Below are positions 18,396 through 25,859 of a stretch of DNA of 64,000 nucleotides, in pieces; position 1 is the first letter of the stretch; each line of letters starts with the position of its first letter. The stretch lies in NCBI GenBank assembly GCA_913055155.1, contig CAJXJR010000005.1:124001-188000 (forward strand), given 5' to 3'. Under the pieces are notes generated by a model, which worked only from the letters and a program-made list of their open reading frames with translations, was not told the DNA's origin and searched no databases. The position numbers and the translations under genes were made by a program. Source of the DNA: an uncultured Erythrobacter sp. (GTDB lineage Bacteria; Pseudomonadota; Alphaproteobacteria; Sphingomonadales; Sphingomonadaceae).

Positions 18396-18857
18396 ATGGA
18401 TTCGATTTTTCTGATCAAACCCGAATCGGTCTGCGTCACCCAGGCCGAAGGCAAGGATGATATCCTGCGTCGCCTGGCCGACCTGTTCGCCGGTGCCTTT
18501 TCGCTCGATTCCGCGCAGGTGCTGGAACACCTCGAAGAACGCGAAAAGCTGGGCAGCACCGGGTTCGGCCGCGGCGTAGCCATTCCCCATGCGCGCCTGC
18601 CGCAATTGCAGCGCCCGATGGCCGCGCTGCTCAAGCTGGAGCGTCCGGTGGATTTCGAGGCTGCAGACGGTCTTCCGGTGGACCTCGTGTTCGGCCTGCT
18701 TTCGCCTGCCAACAGCGGTGCGACCCACCTCCACGCGCTGGCGGCGATTTCACGCCTGGTGCGGGACGAGCGGGTACACGATGCGCTGAGCGACGCGCCC
18801 GATGCCGAAGCGCTGTACGGCGTGCTGACCAACGCGGCGGATCGTGACGCCGCCTGA
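18396..18857 (+). CDS. ptsN: PTS nitrogen-regulatory EIIA protein (PtsN)
   Basis: 153 residues from ATG 18396. The phosphorylatable His is H65 in GVAIPHARLPQL, and the fold pattern EGKDDILRRLADL, LEEREKLGSTGFGRG is that of EIIA-Ntr. It receives phosphate from NPr and regulates potassium, nitrogen or envelope responses; it does not itself transport sugar. It sits 123 bp after hpf, and its last 14 bases overlap the next gene. Confidence 0.92.
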   Translation: MDSIFLIKPESVCVTQAEGKDDILRRLADLFAGAFSLDSAQVLEHLEEREKLGSTGFGRGVAIPHARLPQLQRPMAALLKLERPVDFEAADGLPVDLVFGLLSPANSGATHLHALAAISRLVRDERVHDALSDAPDAEALYGVLTNAADRDAA

Positions 18858-19341
18858 TCCATCAGGGTCCGACACGGCGCGCTCTGCCGACGAAAGCGGC
18901 GAAGCCGTGCATTTTCGCGCACTGGAAAACCTCTACGCTTCCGCCCCGGTCAACGCGCTGTTCGAATCGCAGCTGGAAATCGTAGCAGCCGGTCATGCCC
19001 GGATCACTTTTACCGCCGCGGAAAGGTTCTTCCACGCTGCCGGGGCGACGCATGGCACGCTCTATTTCAAGATGCTGGACGATGCGGCTTTCTACGCCGC
19101 CAATTCACTGGTGTCCGACCGTTTCCTGCTCACCACCGGCTTCAACCTGCATTTCACCAAGCCGCTGCGCAGTGGCAAGGTAATTGCCGAGGGTAAGTGG
19201 ATCAGCGGCAAGCGCCGCGTGTTCATCGCCGAAGCGCACCTGACGGACGAGGAAGGCGACGAGATCGGGCGCGGCACGGGCACCTTCATGCGCTCGCACA
19301 TCGCGCTGTCGGGCCTCGACGGCTATCGCCCGGCGGCCTGA
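18844..19341 (+). CDS. PaaI-family hotdog thioesterase
   Basis: 165 residues from GTG 18844, overlapping ptsN by 14 bases. The hotdog pattern is visible: FHAAGATHGTLYFKMLDDAAFYAANS, matching the helix with the active-site Asp/Asn region, then strands LTTGFNLHFTKPLRSGKVIAEG. Family members hydrolyse acyl-CoA thioesters; the acyl chain is unknown. The N-terminal 20 residues are polar and variable, so the start could be later. Confidence 0.8.
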   Translation: MTPPDPSGSDTARSADESGEAVHFRALENLYASAPVNALFESQLEIVAAGHARITFTAAERFFHAAGATHGTLYFKMLDDAAFYAANSLVSDRFLLTTGFNLHFTKPLRSGKVIAEGKWISGKRRVFIAEAHLTDEEGDEIGRGTGTFMRSHIALSGLDGYRPAA

Positions 19342-19344
19342 TCG

Positions 19345-19689
19345 ATGGTGGACGATCGCATCCCCGCGCACCTCGAAGTCGGCGGCCTGATCCGCGCGGT
19401 GGAGGCAGCAGGCGGCTTCGGAATGGTTATTTCCAAAGGTGAACGCACCGCCGGCACCTTGATGGTGATCTGTTGCAATCGCGCCACTCCGGCCCGCGCC
19501 TACGAGCGCATGCCGCAGCTGGACGGCAGTCGGAAATGGACGCTTTCCAAGGAACAAGACCCGGAAAAACCGATGGAATTCTCTGAATATTGTCAGCGTC
19601 GGGGGCAGCAGGACCCAGACCTGTGGGTGATTGAACTGGATATCGAGAATGGTGAACGGTTTCTCGGCATAGACTCACCTGTTGCTTGA
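19345..19689 (+). CDS. DUF1491 family protein
   Basis: 114 residues starting 3 bases after the thioesterase stop. The opening DDRIPAHLEVGGLIRAVEAAGGFG, followed by SKGERTAGTLMV, is the pattern I know for DUF1491, a small alphaproteobacterial family without known role. It is probably co-transcribed with ptsN and the thioesterase. A TTGACT motif overlaps its stop codon and could be part of the promoter of the following gene. Confidence 0.85.
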   Translation: MVDDRIPAHLEVGGLIRAVEAAGGFGMVISKGERTAGTLMVICCNRATPARAYERMPQLDGSRKWTLSKEQDPEKPMEFSEYCQRRGQQDPDLWVIELDIENGERFLGIDSPVA

Positions 19690-19893
19690 CTTTGAAAGAA
19701 TCAAAGCTATCTGCGCCGCGATTTTCCCACAGCGTGAATTGATTGGCATCGCAATACGGCGATGGCTCTCAGTGCGCAGACGGGGGGATGACCAGCAGGT
19801 CCGTTAGGGACGGAACGCGGGTGACAGACGGTGAAGCAAAGACCGCGTCCGCAGGCCTGTCAGTGTCTCTCACCGCCGTGAGTAACAGGTTAG

Positions 19894-20571
19894 ATGACGT
19901 TCATCAGCAAGCGGGTCGGGGCTGGCGCCCTGGCAGCCGCCATTTTTGCCACCAGTTTCGGCACCGCGCTCAGCGGCGCCGTCGCCCAGGACCAGGCGGA
20001 GCAGGACATGCTCGAAACGGCCCAGACAGATATGGATAACACCCAGGCGCCGGCACCGGCATCCGAAGAACCGCAAGTTCGTTTCGTCATGAACGAAGTG
20101 GTACAGGACCTGCCCGCACAGCCTGAAGAGACCGACCTCAACGCGAGCGACGCTGCATCCCTGCGCGAACTCGTTGGCCAGGTCGACACCAGCGGCGAGC
20201 TTTCGCGCGACATGATGTGCCTGGCCCAGGCCGTCTATTTCGAATCCCGTGGCGAGCCGCTGGATGGCCAGCTTGCCGTGGCGCGCGTGGTCATCAACCG
20301 TGCGGAAAGCAGCACTTTCCCGGACGACTACTGTTCGGTGGTCACCCAGCGGGCGCAGTTCTCGTTCGTGCGTGGCGGGCAGATCCCCGCGCCGAACCGC
20401 AACTCGGCGGCCTGGACGCGTGCCAAGGCGATCGCCCGCATCGCGCACCGCGACTTGTGGGAAAGCCCGGCGCACGACGCGCTGTATTTCCACGCGACCT
20501 ACGTTCGCCCCCGCTGGGCCGGTCGCATGACAGCCCGCGCGACGATCGAAAACCACGTTTTCTACAGATAG
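19894..20571 (+). CDS. Exported SleB-type cell wall hydrolase
   Basis: 225 residues with a signal peptide (about 1-31, ending GAVA before QDQ), a polar linker, and a C-terminal Hydrolase_2 (SleB) domain: CLAQAVYFESRGEPLDGQLAVARVVINR (about 109-136), YCSVV, QFSF and ALYFHATYVRPRW. The domain cleaves cortex-type peptidoglycan in spore formers and is a lytic-transglycosylase-like autolysin in sphingomonads. A 204-bp leader region precedes it, with a weak promoter-like TTGACT-16-TATCTG at 19686-19713. Confidence 0.87.
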   Translation: MTFISKRVGAGALAAAIFATSFGTALSGAVAQDQAEQDMLETAQTDMDNTQAPAPASEEPQVRFVMNEVVQDLPAQPEETDLNASDAASLRELVGQVDTSGELSRDMMCLAQAVYFESRGEPLDGQLAVARVVINRAESSTFPDDYCSVVTQRAQFSFVRGGQIPAPNRNSAAWTRAKAIARIAHRDLWESPAHDALYFHATYVRPRWAGRMTARATIENHVFYR

Positions 20572-20616
20572 CTTGTTTCATGCTCGTCCGTCCGGGCGAG
20601 CTTGAGACAGACTGTT

Positions 20617-21402
20617 TCAATCCCTCAACTCCACCCACACCGGGGCGTGGTCGCTGGCTTTCTCTCGCCCGCGATATTCTTTGTCGACCCCGGCGGCGAC
20701 CAGGCGGTCTGCCGCTTCGGGTGACAGCAGCAGGTGATCGATGCGGAAACCGTGGTCGCGTTGCCAGGCGCCGGCCTGGTAATCCCAGTAGGTCCATACC
20801 CCACCGCGCGGGTTGAGCGTGTTGATCGCGTCGGTCCAGCCGTCCGCCAGCAGGCGGGCATAGGCATCGCGCGATTCAGGTTGCATCAACGCGTCGTTCG
20901 CCATGGCCTTGACCGACCAGACGTCCTTGTCTTCCGGGATCACGTTGAAATCGCCCAGCACGACAACCGGCTGTTCCAGCGCCGAGAGTTCCTGCATGCG
21001 CGCGCGCAGCTTTTTCATCCAGGCCAGCTTGTAGTCGAACTTCGGCCCCGGCTGCGGATTGCCGTTGGGCAGGTAGAGGTTGCAGATGCGCACGCCGTTC
21101 ACGTCCGCCTCGAGGTAGCGGGCCTGCTCGCCTTCGCCGTCCTTGGGTCCGTCGATGCCTAGGCCGCGCTTCCTTTCCTCCGGCTTGGTCCCGTCGGCCA
21201 GGATGGCGACGCCGTTGAAGCTCTTCTGGCCGTGCCAGATGGCCTGGTAGCCGATCTCCTCGAATTCCTCGGCCGGGAAGTTCTCGTCCGGGCTCTTGAT
21301 CTCCTGCAGGCAGGCGACCGCGGGCCGGGTTTCCTCCAGCCATTCCTTCAGGCGCGGCAGGCGCGCCTTGATACCGTTGATATTGAAGCTGGCGATTTTC
21401 AT
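20617..21402 (-). CDS. xth: Exodeoxyribonuclease III
   Basis: 261 residues from ATG 21402 (MKIASFNINGIKARL). Catalytic residues are in CLQEIKS (metal-binding Glu), GDFNV and SDHAPVWV (His). ExoIII is an AP endonuclease and 3'-exonuclease of base excision repair. It converges on the SleB-type gene across 45 bp. Its start is 11 bases downstream of the A-type carrier stop, so the two may be co-transcribed. Confidence 0.95.
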   Translation of the reverse strand: MKIASFNINGIKARLPRLKEWLEETRPAVACLQEIKSPDENFPAEEFEEIGYQAIWHGQKSFNGVAILADGTKPEERKRGLGIDGPKDGEGEQARYLEADVNGVRICNLYLPNGNPQPGPKFDYKLAWMKKLRARMQELSALEQPVVVLGDFNVIPEDKDVWSVKAMANDALMQPESRDAYARLLADGWTDAINTLNPRGGVWTYWDYQAGAWQRDHGFRIDHLLLSPEAADRLVAAGVDKEYRGREKASDHAPVWVELRD

Positions 21403-21413
21403 CGCCGACAGTC

Positions 21414-21743
21414 TTAGATGCCGAAGGAACTTCCGCAACCGCAACCTGCGGCGGCATTGGGATTTTCCACCCGGAAAGCCGCACCGCCCAGCGATTCGAC
21501 GTAATCCACCGTCGCGCCGGCCACCAGGTCGAGGCTGACCGGGTCGACCACCAGTTTCACACCGGCGGTCTCGCTGACCATGTCATCCGCCTCCGGCGCG
21601 TCGTCGAGGTCGAACTTGTACTGGAAGCCCGAGCACCCGCCACCTTCCACCGAAAGGCGCAGGATCGCAGGCTTGCCCTGCTTCTTGGCGATCAGCCCCA
21701 CGCGCGAGGCGGCGGATTCGGTAAGGGTGAGCGGTGTGGTCAT
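21414..21743 (-). CDS. erpA: A-type iron-sulfur carrier (ErpA/IscA-like)
   Basis: 109 residues from ATG 21743. The three conserved cysteines are in GGGCSGFQY and GCGCGSSF. A-type carriers receive clusters from the SUF machinery and deliver them to targets such as isoprenoid enzymes. A second A-type gene closes the suf operon at 53083; this stand-alone one looks closer to ErpA, but the paralogue name is an inference. Confidence 0.85.
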   Translation of the reverse strand: MTTPLTLTESAASRVGLIAKKQGKPAILRLSVEGGGCSGFQYKFDLDDAPEADDMVSETAGVKLVVDPVSLDLVAGATVDYVESLGGAAFRVENPNAAAGCGCGSSFGI

Positions 21744-21775
21744 GATCCTGAATGTAGGAGACGTGCGCGCCTCTC

Positions 21776-22204
21776 TCAAGCGGTGGTGATATATTCGCGC
21801 ATCTGCTGCGCTTCGGATTCGATCACGTCCATGCGGTATTTCACCAGGTCGCCGATCGAAACGAAGCCGGCCATCTTGCCGCCGTCCATCACCGGCAGGT
21901 GGCGAATGCGCCGGCGAGTCATCAACGAGAGTGCTTTCAGCACGCTGGTATCGGCCTCTATGGTGATCGCGGGCGAAGTCATGACTTCACCAACCGGGCT
22001 TTCCAGTACCGCGGCACCGTCGCGCGCGACGCAATAGAGCAGGTCGCGTTCGGAGAAGATCCCGGCAATCGCATCGCCAGCCATCACCGGCAGTGCACCG
22101 ATGCGCTTGTCGGCCAGCAGCTGCGCAGCCTTCTGCACAGTGTCCTGCGGCGTGCACGAAACGATGGCGTAATCGCGATTCGCGATGATCTTCGATACGG
22201 TCAT
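21776..22204 (-). CDS. Tandem CBS-domain protein
   Basis: 142 residues made up of two CBS motifs (about 8-60 and 73-128), with the characteristic ADKRIGALPVM and TRRRIRHLPVMDGGKMAGFVSIGDLV turns. Such stand-alone Bateman modules bind adenosine nucleotides and act as energy sensors. No catalytic domain is attached. It is divergent from the small membrane protein at 22344. Confidence 0.88.
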   Translation of the reverse strand: MTVSKIIANRDYAIVSCTPQDTVQKAAQLLADKRIGALPVMAGDAIAGIFSERDLLYCVARDGAAVLESPVGEVMTSPAITIEADTSVLKALSLMTRRRIRHLPVMDGGKMAGFVSIGDLVKYRMDVIESEAQQMREYITTA

Positions 22205-22343
22205 ATGGGCTCTCCTCTATGCCGGGTGTCCGGCCTGCTCCTCCACCGGAGCTTGTCGCGATTGTGCCACGAGAGACCGTGTCTGGGCAAATGATTGCCG
22301 AAACAGCGTTGCCAGAGTGCCCGCGGACGGGCATGGCGGCCTC

Positions 22344-22688
22344 ATGGCAAAGCCTTCCCCCCTCGACGATCCGCACAATGCCGCCTTCGCCTGGGCGCGA
22401 TTCCGGCGGCTGATGCGCCTGATGCTGGGCATCACGCTGGCAACGGTGATCGTCGCGGTGGTAGTGATCTACAAGCAGGTGGGCGATGTCTCGCCGCATG
22501 TCTTCATCGCCACGGCGCTGGGCATCGCCTTTTCCATGCTGCTGATGAGCACGCTGATGGGTCTGGTGTTCCTGTCCAACGGCACGGGCCACGACGATTC
22601 CGTGCAGCACGACCTCGACGAGCTGGATCCGCACGCGCCGCACCAGGCCGCGCGCAAGGACTATCGCACCATTGGCTGGAAGGAATAG
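22344..22688 (+). CDS. Conserved two-helix membrane protein of unknown function
   Basis: 114 residues from ATG 22344 (MAKPSPLDDP). Two hydrophobic helices (about 25-50 and 57-80) are followed by a polar tail with HDDSVQHDLDELDPHAPHQAARKDYRTIGWKE. It resembles small sphingomonad inner-membrane proteins, but no function is known to me. It converges on the ferredoxin gene with a 3-base gap. Confidence 0.75.
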   Translation: MAKPSPLDDPHNAAFAWARFRRLMRLMLGITLATVIVAVVVIYKQVGDVSPHVFIATALGIAFSMLLMSTLMGLVFLSNGTGHDDSVQHDLDELDPHAPHQAARKDYRTIGWKE

Positions 22689-22691
22689 GGC

Positions 22692-23156
22692 CTAGCCTTC
22701 GGGGTCTTCCGGGTAGAGGCGGTATTCCTCCACCGGTTCTCCGCCGATCAGGTGCTGCTGGATGATCTTCTCCAGCACTTCTTCCGTGCATGAGTGATAC
22801 CAGACCCGGTCCGGCCAGATGACGGCGATAGGCCCTGCGGCGCAAACCTGCAGGCAATCGGCCTTGGTCCGCTGCACCTTGCCGGGACCGACAAGGTCCA
22901 GTTCCTTCAGCCGCTTCTTGAGATAGTTCCAGGCGGGTTCGCCCACCTTGGGGTGGCAGCATTTCGCCTTGGTCGGCAGCGCGCAGAGGAAAATTTGCCG
23001 TTCGACCGAAGCGCCGCCGGTTTCGCCAAGCTTCCGGCTGGCCTTGGCAAGCCTGAAGGGACTTGGTGGTTTGTTCAGCGCTTCTTCCCCGCGATGCGGG
23101 CGATTTCGTCTTTCACCAGCCGCTCGACGATTTCGGGCAGGTTGGCGTCCAGCCAC
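22692..23156 (-). CDS. Thioredoxin-like [2Fe-2S] ferredoxin-domain protein
   Basis: The conserved part (about residues 50-154) carries [14 protein letters not shown] and [12 protein letters not shown], a cysteine arrangement of the thioredoxin-like 2Fe-2S family (COG3411). The only conventional start in frame is ATG 23156, giving 154 residues and an 82-bp overlap with the PopZ-like gene. A CTG at 23078, overlapping the PopZ stop as CTGA and preceded by GGGGAAG, would give 128 residues and fits the gene spacing better; I think it is the likelier start. It ends a four-gene run after pcm, tolC and popZ. The electron partner is unknown. Confidence 0.8.
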   Translation of the reverse strand: MAGRQPARNRRAAGERRNRPHRGEEALNKPPSPFRLAKASRKLGETGGASVERQIFLCALPTKAKCCHPKVGEPAWNYLKKRLKELDLVGPGKVQRTKADCLQVCAAGPIAVIWPDRVWYHSCTEEVLEKIIQQHLIGGEPVEEYRLYPEDPEG

Positions 23157-23551
23157 TGCGCCAGCATCGGCCGCATCATCTCGCGCACCATGCCTTCCAG
23201 CGAAGTCTCGCCCGACCGGACGATCTGCGGCTTGGCCGGCGGATCGGACAGCATGGCAAGAGCCGCCAGCGACTGGCGCATGGCTTCGGCAGCGCGATCG
23301 GTAGTGAGGCCTTCAACGGATGCTTCTTCCGCATCCTCGATCAGAGCTTCTTCCGCCTCGTCATCGCGCAGGGCAGAACCGATCACTCCCAGATCGAGCA
23401 CGTCCTCTTCTTCGGCAGCCTCTTCGCGGGCCACCAGGCCTTCGCGCCGGCGCGGCTTGGCCGGCTGCGCGGCAGCTTTGCTGTCGCGCGCGATCACCTT
23501 CTTGATCGAATCGAGGATTTCCTCGACCGACGGTTCGCCTTCCTGCCGCAT
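23075..23551 (-). CDS. popZ: DUF2497 / PopZ-like polar organising protein
   Basis: 158 residues. The N-terminal helix [18 protein letters not shown] and the C-terminal helices [32 protein letters not shown] are the two conserved parts of DUF2497, the family of Caulobacter PopZ. Between them is an acidic, low-complexity linker. PopZ multimerises at the pole and tethers ParB-parS. The order pcm-tolC-popZ is conserved in alphaproteobacteria, where valS often follows; here a ferredoxin-like gene follows instead. It abuts the tolC stop. A direct role in origin anchoring is inferred. Confidence 0.82.
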   Translation of the reverse strand: MRQEGEPSVEEILDSIKKVIARDSKAAAQPAKPRRREGLVAREEAAEEEDVLDLGVIGSALRDDEAEEALIEDAEEASVEGLTTDRAAEAMRQSLAALAMLSDPPAKPQIVRSGETSLEGMVREMMRPMLAQWLDANLPEIVERLVKDEIARIAGKKR

Positions 23552-25060
23552 TCAGTTCCCCTGGGTGGCCATCGAATCGGGCGAATCGATGCCAGCGTCG
23601 ATGGCATCGATTGCTTCGCTATCGGCAACTTCCCCATCGGCCGCGGGGATGTCAACGGTGCGGGAACTGGTGGCTACCGGCTCGGGATCGCGGTGCCAGT
23701 CCCAGGCGATGCCGCGCACGCGTTCGTAATTGGCCACGGGATCGTAGAGCACGCCTTCGCTGTCCAGCCTCAGGTCGCGCGCCTCGGCCTTGCCCATTAC
23801 CGCCAGCAGGTTGAACCCGGCGACGTAGGCGTTGCGCCGTGCGGTCACCAGCTGCACCTGCGCCCGCAGCAATTCCTGCTGTGCATCGAGCACGTTGAGG
23901 ATGGTGCGGCTGCCGACCGAGTTTTCGGCGCGCACGCCTTCGAGGCTGAGCGCCGCGGCATCGACGGCGGCCTGGCTGGAGGCGATGATGGCATTGGCGG
24001 CGCGCCAACTGGAATAGAGCGCGCGGACCTGCGCGATCACGCTGCGTTCGGTAGCGATCACTTGTTCCAGCGCGGCTTGCGCCTGCGCCATGGCCTGGCG
24101 CTGCTGCGCAGCCACGCGGCCACCCTGGAACAGCGGCAGGGTCATGCGGACGCCCGCCGTGGCGCTGGTGCTGGTCTGGTCTGCGGTACCGCCGGTGAAA
24201 GAGCCCAGCGTGCCGAGGAAGTTCTGGTAGCCGCCGTTGGCAAAGGCACTGAACGTGGGCAACCGACCGGCACCGGCCACTTCGATATCGTAACCCGCTG
24301 CTTCGGCGCGCTGCTTAGCAGCGAGCAGGTCGGGGTTGCTTTCCAGCGCAATGTCCACGGCCATTTCGACATTGTCAGGCAAGCCGGGCAGCGGCGGCGG
24401 AGCCTGCAGGTCCGTCGGCGCCGAGCCCACCAGCGCGACATAGCGCTCGCGTGCGTTCACAAGGTTGGCCTGCGCCGTGCGCAAGTCGCCGCGAGCCACG
24501 GCAAGGCGGCTTTCCGATTGCGCTACGTCGGTGCGCGTCAGGTCGCCGATTTCGAACCGGTCGCTGGTCGCTTCGAGGTTGGTCTGCAACACCTCGACAT
24601 TGTTGGTCGAGAGCCCGACGATCGCCTCGTTCAGGATCACGTCCATGTAGATGGTTACGACATCGGCGAAGATGGCGCTTTCGGTGCCGCGCAGGTCCGC
24701 GCGACCGGCCTCGACGCGGTTTTCCGCTGCCAGGATGCCGTTTCGCACCGCCCCGCCCTGGTACAGCGGCAGGCCAAGATCGACACTGGCGTTGAGCGAG
24801 CGTTCCGGCGAGATGAAGCTGGTCGAGTTCTGCCGCAGGAACTCGGTATAGGTGCTGGTGGCGTTGACCGAAGGCAGGCCCTGCGAACGCTGAATCACCA
24901 CGCCTTCGTCGGTGGCGCGGAGCTGTGCGCGCGCCGCCTCGAGCGAGGGGTTGTCGCGATAGGCCTGGATCAGCGCGTCCTTCAACGTGTCGGCCGAGGC
25001 AGGAGCGGCAAGCAGGCTGGCACCCGCCAGCGCAGTTGCCAGTCTGAACGCAGCGCGCAT
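23552..25060 (-). CDS. tolC: TolC-family outer-membrane efflux protein
   Basis: 502 residues with a signal peptide (1-23, ending ASA before DTLKD). Two related halves show the TolC pattern of long alpha-helical hairpins with beta-strand entry segments such as LDLGLPLYQGGAVRNGI and VRMTLPLFQGGRVAAQQ, which align as an internal repeat. TolC trimers form the exit duct of tripartite efflux pumps and type I secretion systems. No pump partner is adjacent. The gene lies 2 bases after pcm and abuts popZ. Confidence 0.92.
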   Translation of the reverse strand: MRAAFRLATALAGASLLAAPASADTLKDALIQAYRDNPSLEAARAQLRATDEGVVIQRSQGLPSVNATSTYTEFLRQNSTSFISPERSLNASVDLGLPLYQGGAVRNGILAAENRVEAGRADLRGTESAIFADVVTIYMDVILNEAIVGLSTNNVEVLQTNLEATSDRFEIGDLTRTDVAQSESRLAVARGDLRTAQANLVNARERYVALVGSAPTDLQAPPPLPGLPDNVEMAVDIALESNPDLLAAKQRAEAAGYDIEVAGAGRLPTFSAFANGGYQNFLGTLGSFTGGTADQTSTSATAGVRMTLPLFQGGRVAAQQRQAMAQAQAALEQVIATERSVIAQVRALYSSWRAANAIIASSQAAVDAAALSLEGVRAENSVGSRTILNVLDAQQELLRAQVQLVTARRNAYVAGFNLLAVMGKAEARDLRLDSEGVLYDPVANYERVRGIAWDWHRDPEPVATSSRTVDIPAADGEVADSEAIDAIDAGIDSPDSMATQGN

Positions 25061-25062
25061 GG

Positions 25063-25674
25063 TCAGAAGCTCCAGCCCTTGGGTGTGTCGAAGGCGTGTA
25101 GCTGCGGCATGCCGATATCGTAGACGGGTATCAGCGCCACGCCCGCTTCGCTCTTGCGGCCCACGGCCAGCCGGGTCACGCCATTGGCGACCATGCCGGT
25201 CACGATGCGGGCGCCATCGGCCAGCCGCCTGGCCAGGCCCGCGGGGATTTCCTCCACCGCGCCGTCGATCACCAGCAACTGCGCACCCTTGCCCCTGGTG
25301 CCCTTGACTACGGCCTCTTCCGGGCTGAGCACGGTCAGATCGCCCACCAGCGGCTTGAACAGTTCGGCCAGGTAGCCCGAGCCGGCATCGACCACGATGG
25401 CCTTTTCATCGCCCGCGGGGCTTGCTTCTTCCAGCATCTTGCCCTGCACCAGCGGTGCCGGCAGCCAGCCGCCATTTTCCAGCCGGATGGCGCGATCGAC
25501 ATAGGCCACGCCCTTGCTGGCGGCGGGCACGAAATCCTCGCGCGGCACTTCGCCCATGCGCCTGAGCACGAATGGTTCGTTCACGCCGCTGGTGCGCAGC
25601 TGGCTGTCGATCATCGCGCGCCTCGCTGCGCTGTGGGCATTATTGCTGGTGGTTTCGAGCTTTTCGGAAATCAC
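25063..25674 (-). CDS. pcm: Protein-L-isoaspartate O-methyltransferase-like protein
   Basis: 203 residues from GTG 25674; ATG 25614 (MIDSQLRTSGVN, with GAGG upstream) is an alternative. The N-terminal ARRAMIDSQLRTSGVNEPFVLRRMGEVPREDFVP matches the family, but the SAM motif is VVDAGSGYLAELF and lacks part of the usual glycine-rich loop, and the region before it is shorter than in true PCMTs. Repair of isoaspartate by this version is therefore uncertain. It is the first gene of the pcm-tolC-popZ-ferredoxin run. Confidence 0.75.
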   Translation of the reverse strand: MISEKLETTSNNAHSAARRAMIDSQLRTSGVNEPFVLRRMGEVPREDFVPAASKGVAYVDRAIRLENGGWLPAPLVQGKMLEEASPAGDEKAIVVDAGSGYLAELFKPLVGDLTVLSPEEAVVKGTRGKGAQLLVIDGAVEEIPAGLARRLADGARIVTGMVANGVTRLAVGRKSEAGVALIPVYDIGMPQLHAFDTPKGWSF

Positions 25675-25801
25675 GGCGTCAAAACTCTCGTGTGTGTTGG
25701 ACGGACAGTGCCTTAGGGATTGCGCAGCTTACGGGCAATGGTCGCTTTGTAGCAAATCGTCACCCTGCCTTTTCGGAACCTCCCGGGGTGTCGAAACCGT
25801 T

Positions 25802-25830
25802 TTGACGAAATGGACCGCCCGGGCCTATGG
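25802..25830 (+). promoter_or_regulatory. Candidate promoter of fumarase
   Basis: TTGACG and CTATGG are 17 bases apart, ending about 30 bases before the fumarase start. This spacing and the G after TTGAC are common in alphaproteobacterial housekeeping promoters. The -10 element is imperfect. Confidence 0.45.
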
Positions 25831-25859
25831 GCCTCTCGACCAACAGGAGTGCAGATACG

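Noticed and set aside
20582-20601. GC-rich hairpin between the SleB-type gene and xth as terminator
   Set aside because: The stem includes a GU pair and no U-tract follows on either strand; too weak to annotate.
23063-25123. 686-codon plus-strand frame across tolC and popZ
   Set aside because: Antisense to two clear genes; no recognisable domain, and it spans a real gene boundary.
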